Shown here: positions 23,700-34,635 of the stretch, in pieces
Layout of the letters: the number at the start of each line of letters is the position of its first letter
Numbering within the stretch: the first letter of the stretch is position 1
From: Diogma glabrata
Lineage: Eukaryota; Arthropoda; Insecta; Diptera; Cylindrotomidae
Assembly: GCA_963693315.1 (NCBI GenBank)
Contig: OY856187.1
Coordinates: forward strand, 388,940,885-389,004,884
Direction of reading: 5' to 3'
DNA length: 64,000 nt
The notes under the pieces: model-generated
What the model saw: the letters and a program-made list of their open reading frames with translations, nothing else
Database searches by the model: none
Told to the model about the DNA's origin: nothing
Program-made: the position numbers and the translations under genes

Positions 23700-25560
23700 T
23701 TATTACTTTTAGGTGTGGGTGTGAATGTGCGAGTATATTTGTTGCATGTGCATATGAGTGTCAGAATTTAATTGAAACCATATATATACCTGAAATTTTG
23801 CATGGTTATTAAAATTACAAGAATTTTATGATATAAATTTAAAAAAAAAAAAACAGTAAAAATTTAACCGCCAAAGAAAGGGAAAGTTTAAAGTAGTGTT
23901 AACTACCATATATTCTTGTGATAATCATCCCTAAAGTGTTATTTCAATTTTATATTGCATTTATATAACAATATGGTTGATGGTCAAACGAAAGAACTTG
24001 AAGTTGTGTCACGTAATGGTTCATCGTCAAATTTATAAGAAGGTTGGCTTGTTGTGCCCGTGCACTAATCATATGCAACAAATTTGTATTATAAAATAAC
24101 TATTTCCAAATTTTTAATAAAAAAAACTTCATATCAAACATTTGCATTATAATGCTTATACCAACAAGATGAGCGGACTATAATTAATTTATCAACTAAA
24201 ATAAAATGGAGATGTCATTATTTTGACAAGAACCTCAAAACAAATGGAACCGAATTTTTATTAAATTCTGGTTCTCGGTAAATGTTGATAATTCACCCGT
24301 TCTATCTGATTGTCGAACAAGCTGGCCAACGTTACTCAACCTAACCCGCTCAACCAACGATGCTGTAAGTTTACCCATGAATGGTTTATCTTGGCTTCGA
24401 TATAATTCTTTTTTTTCGAATTGTAAGTTAAATTTTCGGTAAAGGGCAGGCCAAGCTCTAATTTGGACCGTATACCAGCTGGACGACTCTTGTAGCTCGT
24501 ATCAAAATATATTATTGGTATTGCATGTATTCGTTCCGATATATTTTATCGAATAAATTGGAATATAAAAAGGTAACCATAATTGTCAAAAAAATTCACA
24601 ACATAAAAATGAACAAATTTTATTATAATTTTTTTGTTTTATTCTGTATCTATTCAATATTTGGGATAGCGAAATAATATTTTCTTCATAGGTTATCTCC
24701 TTTAAAATAAATATTAACAAAATATATATATGTATACTTTTTATAAATTCATTTTAATTCTGGTAATAAAATAATTCACCGCAAAAACCTATTAAGTGTA
24801 TTTACCAAAAATAGAAAAATTATAAATAGTGGCTTGTTTCAAGTGTGTTTGAGTGTGGGCCTGAATGTGGATGATGGTCAAAGAAACGAACTGTCTTGAA
24901 ACGTCAATGTTTATCGCCAGCTGTACAAGAATGTTGGCTTTCATATCAAACATCTGCTTTATAATGATTATACAAAAGCGAGAAGAATTTGATTAATTTA
25001 TCAAATAAAATTAATTGGATAGGTAATCATTAGGACCAGGACCTCAAATCAAATAGCATCGAATGTTTAAGATTTGTTTATTTGTTTTATAATTCATCTG
25101 TTTTACCTGATTGTCGAACAATATGGACTCCTTTACTCAAACTAACCAACACAATAAACGATGCCTTAAGTTTATTCACCAATATTTTATCTTGGCTTCG
25201 ATTTAATTCTTCATTGAATTGTATTTTAAATAGTTTATTGATTAACGAAGCGATCGAACAGTTTTCCGGGAAAGATGATAGAACTGTTTTGATTGAATAT
25301 GGTTATTTATTTGTCATCGGTAATTAAAGATCTTTGCGAACATGGATATGATCCTAGACCAAACCTAAATTTATTCTTAAGGGATGATGCTCATAACTCG
25401 TATTAAAATATGTTGATGGTTGTATTAGGTCAAACATGGTATATATTCTCTCCGATATATTTTATGGACTTAATCAGAATATTCAAATGTAATAATAAAT
25501 GTCAACAATTCGCAACAAATTTTATTATAATTTTTTTTTATTTTTTTTGTCCAGTTAAGT
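23700..25560 (+). repeat. Diverged tandem duplication, ~0.9-kb unit, two copies
   Basis: Copy 1 (about 23700-24600) and copy 2 (about 24830-25560) share in order: a GT-rich start, GATGGTCAAA, AAGAANGTTGGCTT, CATATCAAACATNTGC, TTAATTTATCAA, then a well-conserved 125-base block starting ATTCANCNGTT (24291 and 25093). In this block both copies keep the same open frame with common residues VL-DCRT-W--LL-LT and LSWLR-NS. Copy 2 forms an 81-codon frame (25082-25327). Differences are not concentrated at third codon positions, so coding is uncertain. Confidence 0.65.
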
Positions 25561-25849
25561 TATAAAACTATTTAGACCAAATAATAATGTAACATTTTAC
25601 CCGTTTTCTTCTATAGTTCTCCAAACTGTGCCTTGTAAAAACATACGTAAGAACTGAATCACTGACAATAGAATCACGTCATTTTGGGGTTTCACATTTT
25701 TTTTTTGTTCATACAATATTTGAGATATCAAAATTAATATTTTCTTCATCGGTCTTTTCCTCTAAAAATAATAACAAAATACATATAGTTACCAATTTTT
25801 TTATTTGAACTTAATTTTTTTTGCTATATGGGCATGGATGTAGGTATGG

Positions 25850-25960
25850 GTGTATGTGTGCATGTGTGTGCGAGTGGGTGTAGGTGTGTGTGGGTGTGTG
25901 GGTTTGTGAGAGTAGAAGGTGCGAGGGCGTGTGAATGTGTGTTTGAATGTGGGGTTGGAC
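25850..25960. repeat. Degenerate (GT)n / (GTGTGG)n low-complexity tract
   Basis: G+T on the plus strand with few interruptions. The His/Thr/Ser-repeat frame on the minus strand (25811-26044) is a translation of this tract and not a gene. A similar but shorter GT-rich tract opens each copy of the upstream duplication, so this may be the start of a truncated third unit. Confidence 0.8.
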
Positions 25961-27524
25961 ATGCTGATCGCGGTTCTTTTGACTAGGGCGTCGCCAGAGT
26001 CTCATTTTTTCACTTGTCTTTTTTTCCATTCCCATGTTTATCATGTATTCGCGTACATTTCCGTATTTGTGCTGGAGTAGCAGGAATTACAACTCGATCC
26101 CAATGCTGTCGCTAGTCAGGAGCATATAAATAACCTCAACCAGTTACGCGACCTGCTATGCCTCTTCGTTGTCTAACAACGAAGAAAGCGCTTCATTACA
26201 ATGGTTATCCTAATCATACCCTAATAGAGAAAAAACGTTACACTCATGATCATGGCCCAATTAGGCTAAAGGGAAAACTCCAAAGGAATGAATGTTTAAG
26301 GAAAATTTAAAACAACACTATTGTTTATCCCAGCGACCCAGCAGACGTGAAAATTTATATTACTCCATGTTAATTACTCCACATTTGCTGGTTCCGAAAG
26401 AAGAATTATTACTGAAGATCAAGCAAAGCGCCGTTTTACTCTGATTTTTACAAATAGCTATACTGTCGTGATACCCTACTTGAGACAGCAGAAAAGATTT
26501 CACTTCCATCCTTCATATAAATCAAATGATTTACTGCAATCAGTTGTGTCGGGAGTCTTAAATTCACATAGGTTTAAAAAATTGTTCATCGACACCTCTT
26601 AAAACGCATCTGATGATAGAAGGGGATTGTTTGTTATCCGTCAAACTCATCCATATAATCAATAACTCTTATCAATGTAACTAAACCTACAAATTACTTT
26701 CAGAATTTAATTATCATTATTTTTCTGTTTTTGATTTATAGGAATTTTATCTCTCTATAAAAAGTATAAATAAAAGCTTCGAACTAATATAACCAGTAAC
26801 TTCCCAATATAGGTAAGAATATTATAATACGTATAATGAATAGATCTATAAATCTATAACAATGGTAATAAAAAAACGTTTTCCCAGGCAAATTGTATCA
26901 AATTTAAAATAAATTTAATGATTTAACTTTAACTTTTTTGTATAATCGTTATCTTGGACCTACTTTTGTTAAGATATTTTTAATAATCAATTTTATTGAA
27001 TACTTATTCAAAGACGTTTGAATGAGGTGGATAGAATAATAATCATGAATTCGATTGTCCGACAACAATTACGTTTGTTGAATCAGTTTTTTTATTATTC
27101 GAAAGGATATCAATATACACTAACAAAATTTCAAGAACCATAAAAACTTAATATTTTGGGAAAGATAAAAGTCAATGATCTGCACAGGTCAAATCAGTCA
27201 TTACTTAAAATTTAAATTATAAGGTGGATTGAAATTTTCTTTATGACATTCACGAAATAACACAATTTTTTTGTAATGTTCCATACACAAGAACGTAGGC
27301 TGTTAACATATGTGTCCGTCACCTGTAACGGACCTGTGACTGTCACCTGTATTTTAATTCACTTAATTTTATGGTAAGAGACTTAATTTAATGGATTAGT
27401 TTTATATGGGTACTCAGCCTATATAGTATTTTTTCAATTTACCAACCAATTGGTTGCCCGAGTCGAACTTTAACTACGACTTAAGTAGTAGACATTCTCA
27501 AATGAACTTATTTTAGTTCTTTTC
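25961..27524. other. Unassigned region upstream of the LTR element
   Basis: No gene seen. A small hairpin CTTCGTTG-TCTAA-CAACGAAG lies at 26164-26184 in a locally GC-richer stretch (26070-26220). 27280-27360 has a short direct repeat around TGTCACCTGTAACGGACC. Confidence 0.4.
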
Positions 27525-27529
27525 ATAAT

Positions 27530-27871
27530 TGATGAGATCTTTTTAGTTATCAATTAATTAAAACACTTTAAATATAGTTTATTAGAGTTTATTTAAGTTA
27601 ATTAATTATATTTATTTAGAAAGGTGTGTACACTTCGTTGTCTAATTAATTACTATGTCTATTCTAATAATGTATGCTTTTATTTCGAATGGATTTATGA
27701 GGTAAGCATTTATATTTGACACCGCACATGCCAAATATATTATTTGTTTTCCGGTGCTCGCTTGCACACGCCAAGCATATTTTGCTTACCGTTGCATTTC
27801 ATTATTAAAGAAATATACCTTGTACTTTTCTTTAATAATGAAATATAGTGAGCTCATAAAGACTCACTACA
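27530..27871 (-). repeat. 3' LTR
   Basis: 342 bp, TG...CA ends. I see no differences from 34294-34635. Inside is a 17-bp perfect hairpin (arms 27797-27813 and 27827-27843, 13-base loop), and an AGTGAG...CTCACT inverted pair (27847-27868) sits at the element end. Confidence 0.95.
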
Positions 27872-27884
27872 CCTCCCTTCTTTT
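27872..27884 (-). other. Polypurine tract
   Basis: Minus-strand AAAAGAAGGGAGG directly abuts the 3' LTR. It primes plus-strand synthesis during reverse transcription. Position and composition are as expected for Ty3/gypsy elements. Confidence 0.92.
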
Positions 27885-28376
27885 AGTGAATGATGTTCAC
27901 ATCATTCATGCCAATCGTCAATATGAAAATTAATTGTATATGCAATTATCGTTATTATTATATTTGAAACGGCGCCTTGTTTCAAATAGTACAATGAACG
28001 CATTACACTTATTAAAAATAACAACAGTCTCTAAATTACAAATTTTAAAACAATATTTTTTTCTATGTTTATGATTCGTTTGTATGATTTTATTGTACTT
28101 AGACACTACGTACTCTTCCCTTCCTTTTTTGGAATAGCTGAAGGCTTAGTTTAATTAACAGCATTATTTAAATTCTTAAATTAAAAAAAAAAAATCCATA
28201 ACGTATACATTTAAAAAGAATTATCAAATTACTGAAATTCTATTTTTAATAATAATTAACTAACTATAAAAATGAAAATATTTAATTATAATTTTAAAAA
28301 TAATTACTAACTGAAAGCAAAGCATTCTAATATTAATATTTTTTATATTTAGCTAAATTTGATTAATTCTTAATTC
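27885..28376 (-). other. 3' untranslated region of the LTR element; no env
   Basis: About 490 bp between the end of pol and the polypurine tract, AT-rich with no open frame over 60 codons. This rules out an envelope gene in the usual errantivirus position. Confidence 0.7.
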
Positions 28377-28943
28377 TTAATTTTTCTTTAATCGATTCTT
28401 ATGAACGATTTTTTCTTTTTTTGTTATGGGATCCTCAATCACTATATTGTGTTTTGGTAGGATTTTTTTTACAATATATGGTCCTGTATAAAAGGATTCT
28501 AGCTTATGTCTATTTTCGTTTGTTAAAAATACTCTATCTGTAATTGATACTTGTAATGGGTTAATGTTTTTATCGTAATAAATTTTTCTTCTTATCTTTT
28601 CTTGTTCTATTAATGTTTTGGCTCTTTTTAAGGCTACTTGTAATTTGAATTTTAAATGTTTTACATAATCATCTGGGTTATAAAGAGGGTCAACTTTATC
28701 ATTAAAAATTTCGTCAATTGAATTAGCTCTATTACCAAATATTAATTCAAACGGTGTGTAGAGATGGGTTAAATTTGGAGTAGTATTATACGAAAATGCA
28801 TATATGGACAACCAATCATCCCAATCATTGGTTTCTAAATTCATATAATTTCTTAAGAATACATTTATTTCCCTGTGATTTCTCTCTATTTTTCCCAACG
28901 TTTCATGGTGATAGGCAGTGGATATTCCATGTTTAATTCTTCT
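28377..28943 (-). pseudogene. pol: Integrase C-terminal part of pol, after an in-frame stop
   Basis: Continuation of pol in the same frame after the TGA at 28944-28946. The first recognisable residues carry the integrase catalytic glutamate (HHETLGKIER), followed by the C-terminal domain with TGPYIVKKI, a GPY/F-type module, near the end. It ends with a basic tail and TAA. Without it the integrase would lack its third acidic residue. A few residues seem to be missing beside the stop compared with related integrases, so the lesion may be a small deletion and not only a point change. Read-through or a cell-supplied integrase would be needed for mobility of this copy. Confidence 0.88.
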
Positions 28944-31900
28944 TCATATATTTTTGATAATTGAATTACAATATTCTGTCCCTTGATCAGATTTTATCGT
29001 TTTCATTGGTCCAAAGACTAAAATAATTCTTTCTATTAAAGCTTTTGCTATTGTAATTGCCTCTTTGTTTGGTATTGGAACGATGATTACATAGTTGGTT
29101 AGTTCACATTGAGCGGTTAATGCATATCTATTATCATTAATAGTTATAGGTAAAGGTCCTATAGTATCTATTTGCACGATATCGAACGCTTTGTTAGGTG
29201 TTTCTGTAATTATTAGATTTTCTTTTGTTTTTCTTAATACTTTATTTTTAGCACATTTGTTGCAATTTTTTATGTAGGTAGCTATGTCCTTAGACATACC
29301 TTTCCATTCGTAAACTGATTTTATTTTTGCTATAGTTTTCCTTTGTCCTGTATGACCACCTAATATTGGATCATCATGATATTTTTTTATTATATTCTCT
29401 CTTTCTTCTTTATTCATAATATTTTTGCGCGCTGTTGTAATAATTATATTTAACATTTTTAAATTGATGTTGGCCAACTTAATAAATTTTTTACTATCAA
29501 TGTATTTAAATATGACGTCATTAGTATATATCTTTATGTTATAAATATTTAATTTGCAAGCTAAGGCCTCTAGCTTCGATAAAAATTGTCCGAAGTCAAT
29601 TTCATCATTCACAAATTTATTAATTGGTAACAATTTTAACTCATTAAAATTGTACACTTCATTTTTAAATTTTTCTTTTCTGTTTTTAGGACATTGTAGC
29701 AATAGGGTTAAACATTTGTTGTTATTTGTGTCAATAAACTTAAGACATGGAATTTTAACAAGATTATTATCATTATTGTCATACAATACTTTTGTTGTTT
29801 CTACTGAAATTTCTTTGTCATTTTTAGGATTTAGTATTTTGTTAGACATCGATCTCGTTTGAATGGTTAGAATTGTTTTAATAGAAGATGTTAGAGTTTT
29901 TAAATCTTCGATTGCGATTCGCGATAACGCGTCTGCGGTAACATTGGTATAACCTCTTACGTGTTCTACTTCAAAATCGTATTCTTCTAGTTCTAATCGA
30001 ATTCGTGTTAGTCTGGAGGAAGGATTCTTTAAGGAAAAGAGATGAACTAGGGGCTTATGATCTGATCTAATTAAAAATTTATTGCCAAATACGTATGGTC
30101 TAAAGTGATTTATAGCGAAAAAGATTGCTAATAATTCCTGTTCAATTGTTGACTTGTTTGATTCTCCACGTGTAAAAGTTTTTGAAAAATATGCTACTGG
30201 TAGATCATTATTGGAATGTTCTTGACTTAGAGTTGCGCCGCATCCAATCTTGGAAGCGTCTGTAGTGATTATAAATTTTTTATTGAAATCTGGGTATTGC
30301 AATATTGGAGGATTTTGTAAATAATTTTTTATTATTTCAAATGCCTTTTGGCAGATAGGAGTCCAGTTGAAAGTTTCATTTTTCCTTGTAAGTTTATTTA
30401 ATGGAGCGGTTGTTTCTGCAAATTTAGGAATAAATTTTCTGTAGAAATTAGCAAATGCCACGAATCGTCTGGTATCATCTGCATTTTGTGGGACTGGATA
30501 ATTTTTGATAGCATGTAGTTTGGATGGATCAATTTTAATTCCATCAGCAGTGCACTGATGTCCAAGAAAGGTAACTTCACTTCTGAAGAAGGAACATTTT
30601 TTTGGGTTTAATTTTAGGTTGAATTTTCTACAAGTTTCAAATACTTGTTGAAGGTTTTTTAAATGATGGTTTTCTGAACAACCAATTACTATTACATCAT
30701 CCATATAAAGAAAAGCGCTTTCTGGTGCAACACCAGAAAAAGCCAATGACATCATTCTTTGGAAAGAATTTGGTGCTATTTTTAAACCGAATGGAACACG
30801 GGTGAAACGAAATGTTCCAAAATCTGTAGAAAAAGCTGTGCAATCTCTTGATTCTTCTTCCAATTCTATTTGATGAAATCCACTTAAAAGGTCTAAGACT
30901 GTAAAATATTTTGCCCTTCCTAGCTGATCCAAAATCTCTTCAATTCTAGGAATAGGATAAACATCGCCAATCAGTTTTCGATTCAATTGTCTAAAATCAA
31001 CTACAAGTCTGTGTCTTTGTTTGTTACAACCTGGTAGAGATTTTTTCGGTACCAAGAATATAGGACTAGAATATTCAGAAATGCTTGGTTCAACTATTTT
31101 ATTATCGATTAGTTTTTGGACTTGTGTTCTTATTTCTTGTTTTTGAGAGTTGGGCAATCGATAGTTTTTAATATAGACTGGGTTATCATCCATTAGTCTC
31201 AACTTTTGCTTATAAAAATTATTCGAAGATAAAGGTTCATCTTCAAGACCAAAAATGTCGTAATTATTCTTGATTAAATTTTCAAATTTGTTCCTAATAT
31301 AACCATTAATATGGTTATTATTTTGAATAATATGATTGTAAATTTGGGTATTTCTTATACTATTTTCATTTGGTTTTTGTTTAAAAATTTCAAAGTCTGT
31401 CAATTTTTCAAAATTAAATTTGGATATTGGTATGTTAATTGAATCTGAATTTGTATTTAAAATTTTAACAATTGGTTTCCCAGAAGAAACTATTGAACTT
31501 GCTACAAAAACGCCTGGCATTAATTCTTTCTTTAAAATTACCATATCTTCGTTTAACAATATCGGAACAGTTCTAAATACTTCAGCTCTCGGAGGTATTG
31601 TCAGAATGTTTTTATTGAACGATTCGTTAACAGGTATTTCAACACTTTTAGAGCCATTAAAATCAAAATTTAAAGTTAAAGTCCAATTTTCATAATTTAA
31701 TATACATTTATAAGTACTTAAGAAGTCTTGCCCTAATATTCCATCTGTAGGTATATTCAAGTCATTTTGTAGTACATGTAATTTTACTTTAAGTGCATAA
31801 TTTGGAATGAAAATTTCTGTATTTAAGGTACCCAATGAGTTTACAATGGTATTTGTAACACCTTTTATTTCTATTATGTTTTGCTTGTCAACATTTGTTA

Positions 31901-32102
31901 TGTTATTATTTTTAATTAAAGAAATTTCAGCACCAGAATCTATTAGAAAAGTTTTAATTCTATCAGAGTTTGATATTTTAAATTTTACGACGGTTGCATA
32001 ATTTAGATTAATAGTATAAACCTGTTTTAATTTTTGTGTTAGGAGTCTTGATTTAGACTGAGGTTTTGTACTTGAAACCCCAACTCTTCGTCTCCTGTTA
32101 CA
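28944..32102 (-). pseudogene. pol: Pol polyprotein: protease, reverse transcriptase, RNase H, integrase N-terminus
   Basis: The frame opens at 32102, after a TGA at 32103-32105, and overlaps gag by about 61 bases in the -1 frame, so Pol is expected from -1 frameshifting; I see no canonical slippery heptamer. The protease active site FLIDSGAE lies at about 31929-31950 and GILGQDFL some 80 residues on. Counting from the codon at 31835: RT has VPKKS (263) and VDFRQLN (279), LDLLSGFHQ (314), and the catalytic YMDD (377-380); RNase H has TDASKIGCG (525) and SDHKPLVHL (591); the integrase HHCC finger is H820, H828, C858 and C861; acidic residues are D890 and D950. The frame ends at TGA 28944-28946 between D950 and the catalytic glutamate. 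Confidence 0.95.
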
Positions 32103-32923
32103 TCAGTTATTGCTCTAACATTTCTTCTAGCATTGTTTTCGTAAGTATTGGTATTGAGCGTATTTGGACGATTTCTATTATAATATGTATTGTTGGTACT
32201 AAACTGTCTTCCACGGTTGAAATTTGAATTGTAATTTTGACGAAAATTTCTTCTATTAATATTCCCATTAAAATTACGTTCGTTAAAAGTATTTTGTCTG
32301 AAATACTCATTATTTATTTGTCCATAACCTCTACCTCCACGGGTAAATCGTAGTATGTTTGCCGCTTTTGCAGTTTTTTCTGCACTAATAGCCTCGTTAA
32401 ACTTGGCTACCATTTCATCTATATTATCATACTCCTGCAACATTGCTGCTTGAATGCTGTTGTTCGTTGCATAAACCATTTTGATGTTGGCTTTAACATC
32501 GCTGATTGCTATTTTGTTGGCATTTTCTATCGGCATGCCAAGAGTTTTGTATGCTAAGCATAACTCAGATCTAAGACTTACAATTTTTTGTATATATTGG
32601 TCTTTGTTTATGAGAGTTAAACTATTTAATGCTGATTTTACTTGCTCAACTGTTTTACCAGAGCATTTCCTTTTTAAATTATCAATAATTTCATCTATCG
32701 TGGTAACATTATCCGGTACAGCTTCTTCAGCCTTCTCTTTTAATTTTGTTAAAATAATAGTAATTGTTTGAGCTATGTTCGCTTCACTTGTGATTGTAGT
32801 TTTAACTACATTTAATTTTCTTAAAAAATGAGTCAAATCTGTAGCATTTCCATCGTAATTTTCTGTAATGATTTTGTTGACGAGGGAGATTATATTAACT
32901 GGTGTTAACGCAGTATTCGTCAT
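32039..32923 (-). CDS. gag: Gag structural protein
   Basis: 294 codons from ATG 32923. It forms the capsid-like particle that packages element RNA. Residues 1-190 are mostly helical and capsid-like (NDGNATDL-type FLRKL region near 30-40, later KCSGKT and LGMPIENA). Residues about 193-275 form a basic Arg/Asn/Gly-rich tail with FTRGGRGYG and many NRRNFR-like words. There is no CCHC zinc knuckle, so the basic tail probably binds RNA, as in insect mdg1-type and errantiviral Gags. The frame stays open for about 47 codons upstream of the ATG without another ATG, up to a TAG, so the N-terminus may be longer if the leader is spliced or a non-AUG start is used. Confidence 0.9.
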   Translation of the reverse strand: MTNTALTPVNIISLVNKIITENYDGNATDLTHFLRKLNVVKTTITSEANIAQTITIILTKLKEKAEEAVPDNVTTIDEIIDNLKRKCSGKTVEQVKSALNSLTLINKDQYIQKIVSLRSELCLAYKTLGMPIENANKIAISDVKANIKMVYATNNSIQAAMLQEYDNIDEMVAKFNEAISAEKTAKAANILRFTRGGRGYGQINNEYFRQNTFNERNFNGNINRRNFRQNYNSNFNRGRQFSTNNTYYNRNRPNTLNTNTYENNARRNVRAITDVTGDEELGFQVQNLSLNQDS

Positions 32924-33898
32924 TGTTTTTGTTTCAACTACGTCAATAGGTGTGTTAAAAAAAATTTTAATTTCGTCAGATTCTACCTTAGAGAATGGTA
33001 GGACGTTTAGAAAACTAAATCTATTATATTCTATTCTAGAAAATAAATCACTAAAAATTATAACGGAAACCTATAGAACCAAAAAGAAAGCCAAAACACC
33101 TAAAAAAGTATTCTACAAGTAAAAAAAAATATTCTACTGAAAACAAGTGTTCTACAAGGTTACTATTGAAATATTCTGATTTCAATCAAACAAAAATTCG
33201 AACAACAATGTACTTATAACAATACTCAGTAATTTTTTATATCTTATTATTTTATAAAATGTTTTAAAATTCTAAATGACTTTATCGTCTACCATAATAA
33301 AAATAATACCTCAATGAAATCAATTATACCTTAGGAATTATCTTCATCAGCATTTTAAAGAAAATATAACAAAAATCAAACACTAAACACATTAAACATA
33401 TTTTGATCAAATTAATTTCATTTCTTTTATTTTAGTATTTATTTTTTCGTTTCATTTAACGAAAACAACAAAAAAATTATTAGTAAAATTTTAACGAAAA
33501 CAATAACTTTTCTTTGCTTATTCAATTTCATATTTTTCTGTTTTTCTTTTTTTCTTAAAAAAAAAATTGAAAGGTCAGTAAATTATTTACTTAATCACTT
33601 ATTACATAATTAAATTGAAAAAAAAAATTCTAATTCTATATTCATTTAATAAATTTAATTTAAAATGATAACTTACAATCTTATTTAAGTGGTTTTGATC
33701 CAAATTCCAAATATGTCATCCTTCGTGTAACTTTATCCCATATGTCCCATTTCTTGATGATTTTTTGGATGAGATAATATTTCTTGATGATCTTGATGTG
33801 TTAATATTATTGCTTGATGATTTTTTTTTTGAAAATATTAAATTTGATGACATCTTTTTAGAATTGATATGAGATCTGCGTTTTGAGTTACATTGTTT
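32924..33898 (-). other. Long AT-rich spacer between the small ORF and gag
   Basis: About 975 bp. Just upstream of gag the minus strand has acceptor-like TTATTTTCTAG and then about 40 in-frame residues, including LPFSKVESDEIKI and NTPIDVVETKT, that read like protein. The rest is very AT-rich, as introns often are. I suspect a subgenomic intron, but no matching donor is proven. Confidence 0.45.
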
Positions 33899-34171
33899 TT
33901 ATACATGATCAAGATCAAAGCGAGATCTTGCAATCTCCCTTGTAATGCTTTTCTTGATTTTATTGTTAGCGAGTTGTATGGCTTTACAACAGCTAAACAC
34001 TATTATTGCAATTATTATTAAAACTAAAATAACAATCAATATGCTATTTGTGAGTTGACTTGAATTTGTAATGGTGTTAATCACTTCATTGTGGTTACTT
34101 AGCCCTTGATTCTTTGAGTCTTTAATAATTGTGGGCGTTGGTTCTTCAATTTTTGAATATGCAGAGCCCAT
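33899..34171 (-). CDS. Small membrane protein (90 aa) upstream of gag in the LTR element
   Basis: Starts at ATG 34171; the GTG at 34174 is in frame but not needed. First residues MGSAYSK fit the N-myristoylation pattern (Gly2, Ser6). Residues 8-42 are polar and contain an N-S-S sequon at 36-38. Residues 44-59 are a single hydrophobic span (Ile/Leu/Val), followed at once by Cys61-Cys62, a likely palmitoylation site, and a basic segment with KK and several Arg to about residue 84. Myristate, one membrane span, CC pair and polybasic tail form the layout of reoviral FAST (fusion-associated small transmembrane) proteins, and the element has no env. I infer a membrane-acting accessory protein, perhaps for particle budding or cell-to-cell spread. 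Alternatives are a viroporin-like protein or chance. It keeps strand and frame integrity within a young element. Confidence 0.72.
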   Translation of the reverse strand: MGSAYSKIEEPTPTIIKDSKNQGLSNHNEVINTITNSSQLTNSILIVILVLIIIAIIVFSCCKAIQLANNKIKKSITREIARSRFDLDHV

Positions 34172-34276
34172 CACTGAACATTACTTATGTTTGTTTTATT
34201 TGTATAAATTGATATTGAAAGTTTCTTTTTTTCACAAAGTAACCACTTCACAAATTATTATATTCACTGTATTATA

Positions 34277-34293
34277 CGAAGTCACGGTCGCCA
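34277..34293 (-). other. Primer binding site, tRNA-Arg-like
   Basis: The minus strand directly after the 5' LTR reads TGGCGACCGTGACTTCG. The plus strand GTCACGGTCGCCA ends in CCA like a mature tRNA 3' end. From memory, TGGCGACCGTGAC matches the tRNA-Arg primer site of the Drosophila mdg1/412 group. Confidence 0.85.
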
Positions 34294-34635
34294 TGATGAG
34301 ATCTTTTTAGTTATCAATTAATTAAAACACTTTAAATATAGTTTATTAGAGTTTATTTAAGTTAATTAATTATATTTATTTAGAAAGGTGTGTACACTTC
34401 GTTGTCTAATTAATTACTATGTCTATTCTAATAATGTATGCTTTTATTTCGAATGGATTTATGAGGTAAGCATTTATATTTGACACCGCACATGCCAAAT
34501 ATATTATTTGTTTTCCGGTGCTCGCTTGCACACGCCAAGCATATTTTGCTTACCGTTGCATTTCATTATTAAAGAAATATACCTTGTACTTTTCTTTAAT
34601 AATGAAATATAGTGAGCTCATAAAGACTCACTACA
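34294..34635 (-). repeat. 5' LTR
   Basis: 342 bp with TG...CA ends, indistinguishable by eye from the 3' LTR. As the promoter-bearing copy it drives minus-strand transcription. The open frame 34518-34730 plus crosses the LTR boundary and is not a gene. Confidence 0.95.

Noticed and set aside
25811..26044. His/Thr-rich frame resembling an antifreeze or mucin-like protein
   Set aside because: It is the complement of a GT-rich low-complexity tract, with no start context or neighbours that support a gene.
27885..28376. An env gene at the 3' end of the LTR element
   Set aside because: No open frame over 60 codons, no signal peptide or fusion-peptide-like stretch on either strand.
29554..32771. 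Plus-strand open frames inside the LTR element
   Set aside because: They are shadows on the opposite strand of gag and pol, which have clear motifs on the minus strand.
33065..33899. Direct splicing of the small membrane ORF onto gag to give a myristoylated Gag
   Set aside because: The only GT near the end of the small ORF (GTATAA at its last codons) is a poor donor, and its phase does not match the acceptor-like sites upstream of gag.
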